From assembly GCA_022410635.1 (NCBI GenBank), contig JAJVDF010000359.1, positions 107,627-171,626 of the forward strand: a stretch of 64,000 bases of DNA, in the 5' to 3' direction. This DNA comes from Tretioscincus oriximinensis. Lineage: Eukaryota > Chordata > Lepidosauria > Squamata > Gymnophthalmidae. Position 1 is the first letter of the stretch. Every line of letters begins with the position of its first letter. The translations under genes and the position numbers were made by a program. The notes under the pieces are model-generated. The model saw nothing but the letters and a program-made list of their open reading frames with translations, made no database searches and was not told where the DNA came from. Shown here one piece after another: positions 10,317-21,370 of this stretch.

Positions 10317-11125
10317 CCCATGACCCTGGAGGTCCCTTCCAACTCTATGACCCTGGAGATCCCTTCCAACTCTATGACCCTGGAGGTCCCTTCCAACCCT
10401 ATGACCCTGGAGGTCCCTTCCAACTCTGTGACCCTGGAGGTTCCTTCCAACCCTATGACCCTGGAGGTCCCTTCCAACTCTATGACCCTGGAGGTNNNNN
10501 NNNNNNNNNNNNNNNNNNNNNNNNNNNNNNNNNNNNNNNNNNNNNNNNNNNNNNNNNNNNNNNNNNNNNNNNNNNNNNNNNNNNNNNNNNNNNNNNNNNN
10601 NNNNNNNNNNNNNNNNNNNNNNNNNNNNNNNNNNNNNNNNNNNNNNNNNNNNNNNNNNNNNNNNNNNNNNNNNNNNNNNNNNNNNNNNNNNNNNNNNNNN
10701 NNNNNNNNNNNNNNNNNNNNNNNNNNNNNNNNNNNNNNNNNNNNNNNNNNNNNNNNNNNNNNNNNNNNNNNNNNNNNNNNNNNNNNNNNNNNNNNNNNNN
10801 NNNNNNNNNNNNNNNNNNNNNNNNNNNNNNNNNNNNNNNNNNNNNNNNNNNNNNNNNNNNNNNNNNNNNNNNNNNNNNNNNNNNNNNNNNNNNNNNNNNN
10901 NNNNNNNNNNNNNNNNNNNNNNNNNNNNNNNNNNNNNNNNNNNNNNNNNNNNNNNNNNNNNNNNNNNNNNNNNNNNNNNNNNNNNNNNNNNNNNNNNNNN
11001 NNNNNNNNNNNNNNNNNNNNNNNNNNNNNNNNNNNNNNNNNNNNNNNNNNNNNNNNNNNNNNNNNNNNNNNNNNNNNNNNNNNNCCTTCCAACCCTATGA
11101 CCCTGGAGGTCCCTTCCAATTCTAG
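10317..11125. repeat. 27-bp minisatellite from CR1 tail; spans gap
   Basis: Tandem 27-bp units built of 'tgaccctggaggtccc' plus 'ttccaactcta' are visible at 10317-10495 and again at 11085-11125, with a run of N between. The unit equals the 3' end of the CR1 copies at 1380-1430, 42750-42785 and 51400-51430. Because 27 is divisible by 3, frames stay open on both strands as a 9-residue repeat, which explains the ORFs there. The N length is an assembly estimate, so copy number is unknown. Confidence 0.9.
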
Positions 11126-11129
11126 GATT

Positions 11130-11880
11130 CTAGGATTTGGTTGCAGCAATAACTAATAAATATAAAACGAAGACATGGCTGTTGCATGTTGCAAATCTTG
11201 CTGGCTGCTTCTGAGCAGAGAGCACAAGGGGACAGGGGTGGAAAAGCTGACTGCAAAGTGACGTTATTGAATGGAAATTTATCAGCGGTTTCTGTCTGAA
11301 GCCCTTCGCTATCGGCGGTGCTATTTCAGGAAATAAGACTGGGGTCCCTCTTGGATGCAAGCCAGGCGGGCAAGGAAGAGGCTAGGAGCGAAAGAGAGAG
11401 TTGGAAAACGAGGAGGAGATCTCTGTCGTCAGAATACCGGGGTAGCAGCCAACTTCCTGGAGGGTCAAATGAGATAACAGCGGTTCTCTGGAGACAGGTT
11501 TGACCTTGTGAGAAACAGAGCCTGGACGCTGAATTTCCAGTGACCGACCAATCATGAGGGAAGGGTGGTGACCTCCATTGCATCAAGTGAAGGAACTGTT
11601 AGGATCCTTAGGTGTCAGCTGCACACTCAAGAAACCCGTAATTTAGGATGAAAGGCAGAAATCAGGCCTCTAGCTGGAGAAAGCAAACCCAGCGGTTAGC
11701 CAAGGGAACAAGCTGTACAATTTAATGGGGGTTTCCCAACAAGATAAGTAACAACCAAAGGGGTGAATGAACAAAGGAGCTAACAAAGAACTTGGTTCTG
11801 GGAGTTGAAAGGTCAATTCAGTAATCGACTGGCCCTACCTGTAATAGGGGCCGCTTGCANGATGGTGCTTACTTGACAGT
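11130..11880. other. No gene seen
   Basis: Apparently unique sequence. A possible LTR-like start TGTTAGGATCC lies at 11598, but I find no matching end or target duplication. Confidence 0.3.
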
Positions 11881-11883
11881 TTG

Positions 11884-11948
11884 TGATTGGTGGGAGAATG
11901 ACCAATGGAAGTTAAGAGGCGGGGTTGGCAATTACGGAGTATAAAAGG
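11884..11948 (+). promoter_or_regulatory. Compact pol II promoter-like cluster
   Basis: Within 65 bp lie an inverted CCAAT box (gattgg, about 11885), a direct CCAAT (about 11901), a GC-rich 'ggcggggttggc' (about 11919) and a canonical TATAAAAG (about 11940), correctly ordered for initiation near 11970. No ORF or exon follows that I recognise. An LTR promoter or an unannotated transcript are the main options. Motif reading only. Confidence 0.4.
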
Positions 11949-11949
11949 G

Positions 11950-12810
11950 GGGGGGGTGTTATATTATATAATGACAATTATATTTTCCTGCCTCCATCGT
12001 ATGCAGACACCCAAATCTGCAGGATCATCCCCTTCCCCTTTTTCTCTTCTGTAACCTTTTATTGTCTGCCTTATTTGATTGTTCTAAGAAATGTTTGTAA
12101 TCTGCTTTATCCATCATGGTGTGGCCTTATAGTCACTAAGGGAGGGGGAGGGGCCCCTCCTCCATTTACTTATGGCAACCTGAAGGTCGCACCTCAGGGC
12201 TGCAGGGCTGCTAAGGACTTGCACTTAAGTGGAGGGAAGGGGGTAGGAATGGTAGCCCGACTCCCACGCTCCTTCTCAGTAAGNAGGGGACACTGGGAGG
12301 GCCCCAAAATTAGCTGGTAGGCACAACCTTCTGACCAACNGGGGTTATTGCAGCAGGTAAGGCGTAGAGACAGCATTCCAAGCATAAACAACAACAAACT
12401 GCCGGCTTCCTGTTCCTCTACTTCCTGTTTGCTGTTTTATGGTTTNGGGTTGTGTTTCTGCCTGCTTTTCTATGCCGTTTCGTCATGATGACAAGGCTTT
12501 ATTATAACCGCTTGAGTGCCCAGCGGCTTCATGCAGCTGGTAGTAGTAGAGGCAACAGCAGGCCAGATGTGAAGAAAGTGAAACAGATGTTGCTGCGTTG
12601 TCAGTGGGACCTGCTGGGAAGTATGGTCCGGGCAGCAGGTAGACTCTTCTGCCCAGCTTGTGTGGAGTCCTGTTCTATGTGCTGCAGCTCCCAGCCTGCC
12701 CTGCAGCTAGCCCTGGGAAGAAGGAACCCTTTCTAGCCACTCTGTGCCCAGTCCCCCCAACCAAAGGAAACATTTTTGCTGCTACAGGAAGTTACCTGGG
12801 AGATCCATCT
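11950..12810. other. No gene seen
   Basis: Downstream of the promoter-like cluster. Pyrimidine-rich and mixed sequence, no domain recognised in any frame, no clear repeat family. Confidence 0.3.
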
Positions 12811-12815
12811 AACCA

Positions 12816-12945
12816 GGGGTGGGCAAACATTTTGGAGCTGAGAGCCATTTTGTGGCCACACACCCTTCCCAGGGTGAGTGGACAGCCTGGACAGTCAGAC
12901 CCTGGAGATGAGAACCAGAAGTAGCAGGGAGGTGTCTGTGTAAAG
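12816..12945 (+). mobile_element. hAT-type element, 5' fragment
   Basis: Starts with CAGGGGTGGGCAAAC, then 'gagccattttgtggccac' text, as in the element starting at 31020. The other end is missing; the sequence runs into a GGAA-rich patch (12945-12990). Confidence 0.6.
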
Positions 12946-12993
12946 GGGAGGAAGGGGGGAAGGAAGGAAAGAAGGAAAGAAGAAAGAAAATTC

Positions 12994-13975
12994 TGAATCA
13001 TAGAGTTGGAAGGGACCTGCAGGGTCATGGGGTCCAACCCCTGCCCAATGCAGGATTCACTAATCTATCCCAGACCGATGGCTGCCCAGACTTTGAGGAT
13101 TTCCAACAAAGGCAAACCCACCTCCTGTGGCTACCTGTTCCACTGGTTTATCACCCTGACTGTTAGAAATGTTTCTACTCCCTTGCAATTTCATCACATT
13201 GTTTCTAGTCCTTCCATGTGTCAATGGGAACAATCCTGTCCCTCTGCTCTGTGAAAAGCCCTTCAGATATTTGTAGACATTTATCAAGTCTCCTCAAAGT
13301 CTTCTCTTTTGCAGACTAAACATCCCCAGATCCTTTAACCGTTCCTCATAGTTCATGGTTTCCAGACCACTCGTCATCCTTGTAACACTCTTTTGAACTT
13401 GCTCTAGTTTATCAATTTCAGAGAAATCGCCGTGTTAGTCTAGCAGAAAGTCCAGCAAAGGAGCTAGCAGCACTTTGAGACTAACTTGAGAAAAGTGGTT
13501 GGCAGAAGCTTTNGTAGACAGGTCGACTTCTTCAGATGCTGAGGGGCTAATGATTATTTATCTAGTTATTTGCTAGTTTATCAATGTCCTTTTTAAATTG
13601 CCTCCCCCCCCCCCCCAGAACTGAACACAGTATTCCAAGTGTGGTCGTACCAAAATACTGTAGAGAGGAATAATTACTTCATGTGATCGAGATTCTATGC
13701 CCCTCTTGATACATCCCAGGATTGTGTTTGCCTTTTTTGCAGCTGCTTCACACTGTTGACTCATGTTTACTCTGTGATCTACCAATACACCCAGGTCCCT
13801 TTCACCTGTGCTGCTGCTCAGACATATTCCTCCCATTCCATATGTGCCGTTTTCATTTTTCTTGCCCAGGTGCATTTTCTTGCCCTTGCATTTCTCCCTG
13901 TTAAATACCATTCTGTCAGCTTCAGCTCATTGTCTCAGCGTATTTCCTTATGTCGCAGCAACTCAGTAAAGAAAC
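12994..13975 (-). mobile_element. CR1-clade LINE, minus, interrupted
   Basis: Reverse complement gives a CR1 3' tail (13030-12994), the reverse-transcriptase C-terminus, and upstream RT sequence to about 13975. The copy is split by a later 156-bp insertion at 13417-13572; the host target CTAGTTTATCAAT is present on both sides, so the CR1 is the older element. Confidence 0.85.
13417..13572 (-). mobile_element. Penelope-like fold-back family, inserted copy
   Basis: The copy begins 'ttcagagaaatcgccgtg' and contains 'gtccagcaaaggagc'. It is flanked by a perfect 13-bp duplication CTAGTTTATCAAT (13404-13416, 13573-13585) of the CR1 it entered. On the minus strand 13539-13508 reads CTGAAGA, a 6-bp-stem hairpin with one mismatch, then nAAAGC. 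Long duplications and this hairpin fit Penelope-like element pseudo-LTRs (inference). Confidence 0.6.
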
Positions 13976-14000
13976 TTGCAGTTTAATCATCTTGTACTAA

Positions 14001-14245
14001 ATTCCTACACAGGCAGGATTCTCAGCACCCCTTTTGTTTGCAAACCTTCCTAAGTGCTTCCCCTTATGTCCTTCCGCTTTCCTGTTTTTCCTCGCGCCTT
14101 GAGCACCCTTTGAGCTTGGATGTGGAGCCACCATTGCCTCCGTCGATCTATTTCCTCCTGGGATAAATGAACCCTCTGGCGCGGCCGACACCGACAGGCA
14201 GTCTGAGGCCAGATTTCTTCCACCAACGTCCCATCGGCCTTAAGC
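14001..14245 (-). CDS. Candidate terminal exon, unknown product
   Basis: On the minus strand a pyrimidine-rich tract and AG ('tttccccttccag', about 14259-14247) precede an open frame. It runs about 70 codons to a stop near 14012. The predicted peptide is basic, with a Cys-Arg-Cys motif, an S-Q-E-E-I-D-R-R-R segment, two adjacent Trp and a Lys/Arg-rich C-terminus. I recognise no family, and no upstream exon is evident. It could be the last exon of a minus-strand gene, a decayed exon or chance; the region is not a recognised repeat. Confidence 0.3.
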
Positions 14246-14334
14246 GACTTAGCCTGGAAGGGGAAAGGATTATAGCCAGGACAATAGGAATGCCCAGCAG
14301 ATGAGGTCAAGGGCTCTAGAAGGCAGTAGGACAA

Positions 14335-16090
14335 ATTCTGTGCAAAAATACATTTGTGATAAGAAGGATAATAGAAGAAGGAGAGGAGGAACAGGAAGGA
14401 GAAGAAGAGAAAGAAGAGGAAGAGGAAGAGAAGGGAAGTACTTCTTGAAATTTATTCCTTAGATTATTCTGGTGGCATCGGAATCTGTGCAATTTAAAAA
14501 TAATTAATATTTGCTTTACAGAATACAGAATTGTTTCCCCAACAACTGGCAGCTGTATGAGAATCCTTATACATGTATGGGTATTCTCATGCATGTGCGA
14601 GAATCCTCATGAGTAGTATGCCATACAAGAACAAACACATGAAAATTGCCCTGCATATTTCTCAGAGAATTTCTCCCTCAGTAAAACTGGGCAGAGTCTA
14701 GGTGGGGCTAGTAAGGAATCTGGGCAGGGCTAGCAGTAGGGGCAGTGGGCGTGGCCCAGAAACAAAATAATGGGTGGGGCATGGGCAGAGCCTAATCCAG
14801 AAACACAATGATGGGGGGTGGGCAGGGTATAGCCTGGCCATCCACTGGAGATGGGCCTGTATGAGAATTGGGGTGTGGCGTATGAGGACCTGAGTGTGAG
14901 ACCAGAACGACGCACGAACAGAGAATAGTGTTGGGGTGTTGTACACTTTATCTCATACCACGTTCCTTGTACAGCAATTCTTCTAATTTCCAGAGTCCTG
15001 GGACTGGAACATGGTTCGTGATGTCACTTCCGGTCTGAGATTAAGAAAAGGGGCCCAAATGACGTCATCCAGATGTGACCCGCGTGCAGCCTCCAGTAGA
15101 AGCTGCTCGTGGTTTCCGGAAGCCCGCCCATGGGAGTGGGGAGCCCGTGTTCCCTGACGGCCTCTGAAGTTGCAGGAATCAGCCTCCACCCTCCCTCCCA
15201 GGCCACAGGGACCTTCAACAGGCCCCAGACATCATTCACGTGACAGAAGCAAAGACTTTCAAGCTGGACTGTTGTCTCTGCTATCTTGAAAAAGGGGTGA
15301 AGAGAGCAATGCTGAGAGTGCCCGTGTTTTAAATAAATCAGCTAAATCTTAACATGTCCATTAGATGGCGCTGCAAATTAAGATGTGGCAATAGACAGCA
15401 TATTAATTCCCGATAGTCAGATAATTATACTGAGCTGTGAAGTAGCTAATGCTGTGTCCACATATAGGAAAACAAAAGGTATCTCAAAACCACTTAAGAG
15501 GCAGCAGCGTGAGACTCTCGTGTTCTTATCCTTCTTCTAACTGATATTTTCTAGGCCAAGATTTCAGAGAAATAGCCATGACAGGCCACATGCACGATTT
15601 CTACCGAGTTGGTAGCAATGTCACCTTCAATCCACCCCACGAGGTCTCGCATGTACAGAGATCCCCCCCCCCCCCGCTAAAAACCTCCATTCTTGTGAAA
15701 TTTCTAGCCACCGCAGTTTGTGCAATTCAACAGCGGGCTTGAAGCTACTTGGGACCATTCAGCAATGTGAACTTAGCAAATCTCACGAGACTTCGGGGAG
15801 GTATGTAAAAGTTCTTTGGCTCTTGGCTCGCAGAGAATGCTGGGGATTATAGGAAGGCTCGCAGAGAATGCTGGGGATTGCAGTAAGGCAATTGCAGCAA
15901 GGGTTTAGGAGGCTCGCCATGTGACGAGATTGCAAGGCAATGTGTCAGGACACTGTGGAAGCTGTGAGGTAAGTGCTGGGCCATGGCGAAGGCAGTTTAA
16001 AATAAATAGCGAGGCACATCCCGTGATGGGGTTGCATCCATACGTTTACTTATTCCACTATATTCCACAAAAAAGCAAGGATGTAGATGC
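14335..16090. other. No gene; decayed repeats and CRE-like block
   Basis: A purine-rich GAA/GGA patch lies at 14368-14440. A CRE-like repeat block (gatgtcacttcc, atgacgtcatcc) spans 15015-15075. C- and A-rich runs occur near 15660. 'ggctcgcagagaatgctggggatt' text repeats in tandem at 15824-15890 and recurs near 41430 and, inverted, 59970. Nothing coding recognised. Confidence 0.35.
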
Positions 16091-16096
16091 AGCCTT

Positions 16097-16261
16097 AGGC
16101 CTCATCCACATGTAGCCTTATTCTGGGTCACATCTCAGGACAGAGCTTGGCCATCCACATGCCAGTATATTCGGGGCCTGCCATAGTTTACACTAGCATG
16201 TGGTTCGCAGNCTCCTATTCTGAGGGGCAGCCCAGGATAAGGCTCCATGTGGATGCAGCCT
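16097..16261 (+). mobile_element. MITE-like inverted-repeat element
   Basis: A 165-bp unit with inverted ends: about 30 bp starting at 16097 ('aggcctcatccacatgtag') match the reverse complement of the end ('ccatgtggatgcagcct') with a few changes. No coding capacity. I could not confirm a target duplication, so the superfamily is open. Confidence 0.6.
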
Positions 16262-16274
16262 GTGTCTCTGTTTA

Positions 16275-16356
16275 GAAAGTCCAGCACAGGAGGGCTTGGA
16301 GCACTTTGGAGATTAAGATAGGCAAAGCTTCCCTAGGCAAATCTACTTCTTCAANT
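16275..16356 (-). mobile_element. Diverged copy of the fold-back family
   Basis: Contains 'agaaagtccagcacagg', 'gagcactttggagat' and 'aaatctacttcttcaa', in the order seen at 13417-13572. The minus-strand hairpin is changed (TAGATTTGCCTA). No duplication found. Confidence 0.5.
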
Positions 16357-16364
16357 AAGAACAT

Positions 16365-17010
16365 AAGAAGAGCCATAGCNTCAAGACAGGACTAAANAGG
16401 TTTATGGACACCAAGANTATAAATGGGTCCTAGGGTGGATGTCTAGATGCTGCCTCCGGGATGGAGCAACAGGCAGGACNCCTGAAATACTGTTGTGATC
16501 GGAGTCACAACATATACGAGACACATTTTGGATTCTCATGGACCCTTCAGAAAGGCTGTGAGGTCATCGTTCTGATGAACCTCCTGACCTCATCCTGGGA
16601 CTCTTTNACTGAGAGTTCAGAAGGCTTGCACAATCCCTGCCTGCCTTTGCACGAACAATGNTTAATTAAAACGTTGGGCAGAATTTAATCCTTCCCGATC
16701 TGCAGAGTAAACCTGAGCTTTATCCATGGTGTGCCAGTGGAAAAGCAGGTTACCCATTACCCCAGATAAATTAAAATCACGGAGCCAGTGTACTTTTAGG
16801 CTGAAGCCTTTTTCCCAGAATACTAAGAATATTCTGGAGATATATGATTCCCACAAATACCATTTGCAGGGAGTCATGAACAGGTGCATATTTTGCTTGC
16901 TTCTGTTCAGGCTGCCCAGGTGCATCTGGTGGGCCTCTGTGTGAGACAGAAGGCTGGACTAGGTGGGCTCCGGCCTGATCCAGGATGGCTCTTCTTATGT
17001 TCTTAAGAGC
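16365..17010 (+). mobile_element. CR1-clade LINE 3' end, split
   Basis: CR1 tail text appears at 16365-16490 and resumes at 16855-17010 ('tttgcagggagtcatgaac' and 'ggtgcatctggtgggcc'). The 16491-16854 insert starts with the hyphenated repeat 'ttgtgatcggagtcacaa' and looks unrelated to CR1. Its identity is unknown. Confidence 0.7.
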
Positions 17011-17670
17011 AGCGTGGAANGGAAATTCCTTCCACGGCACCCGGATGGAAACCGGCTTTTCCCCTCCGCATCTGAAACTCGATTTCACCGGCTGCTGTTT
17101 GCCTTGCTTGGCCTCCTGCCTTTTCAGAGCCAAGAATCACTTCTCCTCTTACGCAGCAGGGCCTGTCCTTGTAAGGCCTGTGGGCTGGATAAGTCTCGTA
17201 GCAAGCAGGCCACCAGAAGGAGGAAATGGAATCGAAACAAGCAGGTGGCTGAGAACGCAGTGCTGGCTATGGGAAATGCTTTCTCATCCCTGCCTCCCCC
17301 TTTCTTGGATGCAGAAGGCTGCGTGTGGCAAGCTGATGGCCGTATGGCACTGCCTGCCCACGAACGGATGACAGGGTGCTGACCTACGGTTTTAGAATGC
17401 AGAAGAAACCCATTTTATTTGAGGCAGTATTCACATGACCAGGAAAGAAGTCATCTAGCTTTATGATGCTATTTTAGGACAGACAAGCTGAAGAGGAGCC
17501 CTTGTTCAATCAGGACACAGAGTTCTGGATCCATCGCTAGTTTCCGGGCATCTCAAATGGAAAAAAAAGTCAAAACTTTCATCTGCTTTCAGTTGCCTGC
17601 AAATGGCTTTTGCAAGCATCTGGCTAATTGTCCAGCATGGTTCTTGGGCATCCATTCTGGTTGCCACTAT
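17011..17670. other. No gene seen
   Basis: Relatively GC-rich, apparently unique sequence with two overlapping + strand ORFs of about 130 codons. They lack start context, a recognisable domain and splice signals, and I regard them as chance. Confidence 0.3.
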
Positions 17671-18157
17671 ATACCCCATAAAGAGTCCTGCTGAATNAGG
17701 CCTCAGCCCAAGACGTCTATCACTCTGGCACCGTGGCCCAAAATTGCCCAAGGGCATCTCAAGCAGAAGACAGCAAAACCTTCACCTGTTCTTGACTTAC
17801 CGCAAGTGACATTTCAGGAATCCTGTCTATTTCTCCTTCCTGGAGGCAATGCTTGGCCTCCATGAACTTCCATAATCCTGTCTTAAAACTGTCCCGGCTG
17901 CTAGCTACCACCACCTCTTCTGGAAATGAGTTCTACCGTCCAATGACTCATGTTTCTGCCCATCAGCTCCAAGGAAGGCCCCCTGGTCCTAGTGTTGTGT
18001 GAAAGACAAAAGAAAAAATCCACCTTATCCATCCCATGCATGATTTTGTACATTTCAATCTGATCATCTCTTAAACACCATATTTTGGGGGTGAAGAGAC
18101 CCGGATGTTGCAGCGTGATTTCATAAAGGATTCCATTCCATCCCCTTGATCATTCTT
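17670..18157 (-). mobile_element. CR1-clade LINE, minus, interrupted by LTR-like element
   Basis: Reverse complement reads the 3' region and reverse-transcriptase C-terminus of CR1. It stops at 'gatcattctt' (18157) and resumes at 18921 with 'attcttgttgcc', so the intervening 763 bp is a later insertion. Confidence 0.8.
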
Positions 18158-18920
18158 TGTCAGGGTTAACCATTTAGAAAATATTAATTGGCATATACAC
18201 ATTTGATATTAAAATATACTAGGATTGATCCTAGAAAGTTCCAGTAAGGCCTGAGTTTAGAATTTAGGAAATTTTGGAGATTTCCCCTCCTAAGAGGGTA
18301 AACAAGAGAGGCAAAGTCTCTCTTCCTGTCCTGAGGCACATGTATCCAAGGAAACCAACCAGAGTAAACAGGATTAATCACACCTGTTAACCAGTAAGGC
18401 AAACCATTGTGTTCNTGGCCATGTACCTGGCTAAGCCCATTAGCTGCTTAAGTGGCAGAGAGGAAAACCATTAAGCCTTGTTCCTGGCATATGAGTCAGA
18501 GTTTTACAGGTCCTGGTAGGTAAATGTCTTGCCCTAGGTCTGGTAAGGGTCAATCCTGTATCCTCCCAACCATACCATATTTGGCACATCCTGACACAGG
18601 CTGCACCTCCTTGGGGAGGAGTGAAACGCATCACACAGGTGTCACACCTGGGCACACCTCCAATCCNCCCTAAACCCCACCTCTGGACAACCTCCTCTGA
18701 CATCATGTCTTTGGTATCCGCCTTCTGATTCTGGAATCAATAAAACCTTGTCCCCGGGGTCATTCGGGAGGCATCGTAACCCTATGGACCTCCTGAATTG
18801 CTGCCTGATCTAAGCTTATGGTGTCCGTGTGAATCTCTTTACACGTGTTGGTATGCTGTGGGTTCAGATGCTCTTCGACCTGCTACGTATCCAAGAACGA
18901 GGCAAGCGAACACCCCGTTA
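18158..18920 (+). mobile_element. LTR-like insertion (candidate solo LTR)
   Basis: This 763-bp insertion splits a CR1. ATTCTT is present on both sides (18152-18157, 18921-18926), which suits the 4-6 bp duplication of an LTR retroelement. It starts TGTCAGGG and has an AATAAA at about 18738 followed by 'ccttgtccccggggtc', like a U3-R-U5 order. The end reads CCCCGTTA instead of the usual CA, a weakness. No internal viral genes are present. Confidence 0.5.
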
Positions 18921-19290
18921 ATTCTTGTTGCCTTTTTCTGCAAACCAGCTTAAATGTTGTAGACAGCTATAGGAAACACAAATGGTCACGTACATTTGCA
19001 TGCATCTTCCATGAAATTGCTTGGAATGTTCATACATTTGCTCCACCCATTGCACATCCATGGGATGCCTCTTCAGCATCGCTTGCAACCCACGATGCCC
19101 TCAAGATTCCTTCTGAGGTTGGATCAAAAGGAGATTCCTGGTTCTTTCATTGGAATCTATCGAGACTTGTCCTTCCTGTTTTCAGACATGCCCAAACACT
19201 CCCTGGATGATCTGTATGAAAAGGCAAACGGAGATTGGAAGAATTTGCTAATCTCATCTCTGGTTTTTCCCATTTTTAGTACAGCGGCAT
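18921..19290. other. CR1 remnant then unique sequence
   Basis: About 30 bp of the split CR1, then sequence with no recognised gene. ORFs of 120-170 codons crossing it continue into CR1 and have no domain. Confidence 0.35.
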
Positions 19291-19294
19291 TAGA

Positions 19295-19995
19295 ACCTCA
19301 GAGGAGCCCTGCTGAATGGGGCCGGAGCCCATCTAGTCCAGCCTTCTGTCTCAAACAGTGGCCCACACATTGCGCCTGGGCAGTCTGGAACGGAAGAAGG
19401 CAAAATCTTCACCTGTTCTTGACACCCTGCAAAAGGCATTTCAAGACTACTGTCCGTTCTCCATCTTGGAGGCAGGATCAAAACAGCCATCTTAGTAGCT
19501 GTTTGTACTCATGACTTCCATGAACTTGTCTAATCCTGTCTTAAAGCTATCCAGGCTCTTAGCTACCACCACCTCTTCTGGAAGTAAATTCCAAAGGNCG
19601 ATGACCCTCTGAGTGAAAAAATACTTTCCCTTGTCTGTCCTCACTTTTCTGCCCATCTTTTCACCTTATATACCTCAGTCAGATCACCTCTTAAATGTCG
19701 TCTTTCAAGGCTGAAGAGGCCTAAATTTTGCAGCTGGTTTTCATGAGGGAGGTGCTCCAACCCCTTGATCATTATTGTTGCCCTTTTCTGCACCTTCTCT
19801 AGTTATATTCTTNGAGACGTGGTGACCAGAATTGTACACAATATTCCCAATGTGGCCTCACCACAGATTTATAAAGAGGCAAAACAACATTTGCTGACTT
19901 GTTTTCGATTCTTTTCCTAATTATCCCCAACATAGAATTTGCCTTTTTTGCTGCTGCTGCACACTGGGTTGACATCTTCATCCTCATCTTCATCT
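19295..19995 (-). mobile_element. CR1-clade LINE, minus
   Basis: Reverse complement carries the 3' region (19300-19450) and reverse-transcriptase C-terminus, including the residues L-E-Y-C-V-Q-F-W-S-P near 19830. Near 19970-20010 it has a short internal duplication of 'ttgacatcttcatcc'-like text. Confidence 0.85.
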
Positions 19996-20089
19996 GGGTT
20001 GACATCTTTAAAAAAGGTTTGTTCAACGCCAAACCAAAAAGTACAAACAGTATAATAATTCTTCTTCCTCCTCTTCATCTTCCTCCTNC

Positions 20090-20400
20090 TTCTAAATGGT
20101 TTGGGTCCTGCCTGTCTGAGTACTGCCCATGCATGCTGCCCATGTACTAAGATCTCAAGGAGGTCTTCTGGCAGTCCCTCAGGCAGATGCTGGCGGCCGG
20201 AGCACATAGGAGGCCTTCTCTGTGTGGCTGCCACACTCTGGAACAGCCTCCCTCTCATGGCCCATCAGGGGACCTTGCAGCCATGGCCCTCTTCATCCCT
20301 CTGCATTCTGTCCTTCCAGGGAGAGTGGGTGGGTGGGAGGGAGGACATGGCTCTCTTAAATGTTTTACTAATGTGTTATTTGTGTTGTATGTGCCCTGGG
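20090..20400 (+). mobile_element. L2-clade LINE 3' fragment
   Basis: 'ggaggccttctctgtgtggc' and 'ccacactctggaacagcctc' encode the A-F-S-V-x-A-x-L-W-N-x-L-P end of an L2-type reverse transcriptase, as in the larger copy at 5690-5730. Confidence 0.65.
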
Positions 20401-20950
20401 TCATGTCACAGAAACCTAGCAATCTGGCCAATGGCTTTGGAGCAGAATTCATTCAGAAGAGGAAAATCTAAGAGCTGTGAGGGTGTCCCAAGACATACTG
20501 AATATCAAATTGGCTCTTGAAGCCGCATTTCCACTCTTGAGTCAGGCTATGTGCAGCTTCTTGGCTGGGCTCCCAGTCATAGAAAACCAACATGCTGCCC
20601 ACTTCACCGCACCTGAAATGCGTTCCCTGCTCTTGTTTGCAAAATATCGCTGGTTCAAANGTTCAAGCCGTCACTCACAAGACTCTCAGAGCCGGCTGAA
20701 ATTGCTCCTCTTCAGCCTTGCAGATCGTCTAGNCCTCTTCAGCCTCGGAAGGCGGCCGTTACGGTGCGGCCTGATAAAAGCACATAAAAATGGCGCATGG
20801 GTGAAAAGGGTGTATAGGGAAAAATAGGTTTTCTGCCTCTTGCAAGATTAGAACCACGAAGCAACCCACGAAGCTGATGGGCAGGCGAGTCAGGACAGAG
20901 AAAGGGAAATATTGTTGGCACAGTGCATAGGGTGTGTTCGTAGGCTAGAG
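20401..20950. other. No gene seen
   Basis: Apparently unique sequence with no clear coding or RNA signal. Confidence 0.3.
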
Positions 20951-20954
20951 GCCA

Positions 20955-21370
20955 AACGTCACTCAACCGTGTAATGCAGCTGCAAAAAAGGCAAACACAA
21001 TCCTGGGGTGTATTAAGAGGATCATAGAATCTCAGTCATGCCAAGTAATTATTCCTCCCTACAGTTCTTTTCTCAGACCACACTTAAGAGTCCTGTGTTC
21101 AACTCTGGGCTCCCCATATTTAAAAGGCCACTGATAAACTAGAGCAAGTTCAAAGGTTCATGCCCTATGAGAAAGGATTAAATAGAGATGCTTAGTCGGC
21201 AAAGGAGAAAACTGAGAGGAGACCTGATCATTGCCTACAAGTGCCTGAAGGGCTGCCACAAAGCAGANGGATCANCCTTGTTTTCACTGGCACATGGAAG
21301 GACTAAAAGAAATGGGATGACACTGCAAGGAGGTAGATCTAGATTAGAGAACAGAAAAAAGTGGAAGAGG
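20955..21370 (+). mobile_element. CR1-clade LINE fragment
   Basis: Encodes reverse-transcriptase C-terminal residues R-R-K-L-R-G-D-L-I with frame breaks and ambiguous bases. The 3' tail is lost. Confidence 0.75.

Noticed and set aside
10256..11156. Long ORFs on both strands with a 9-residue repeat
   Set aside because: These are the 27-bp minisatellite and the N run. A unit divisible by 3 keeps frames open and is not evidence of a protein.
11598..12300. Complete LTR retroelement starting TGTTAGG
   Set aside because: A promoter-like cluster is present but I found no matching terminal CA, second LTR or target duplication.
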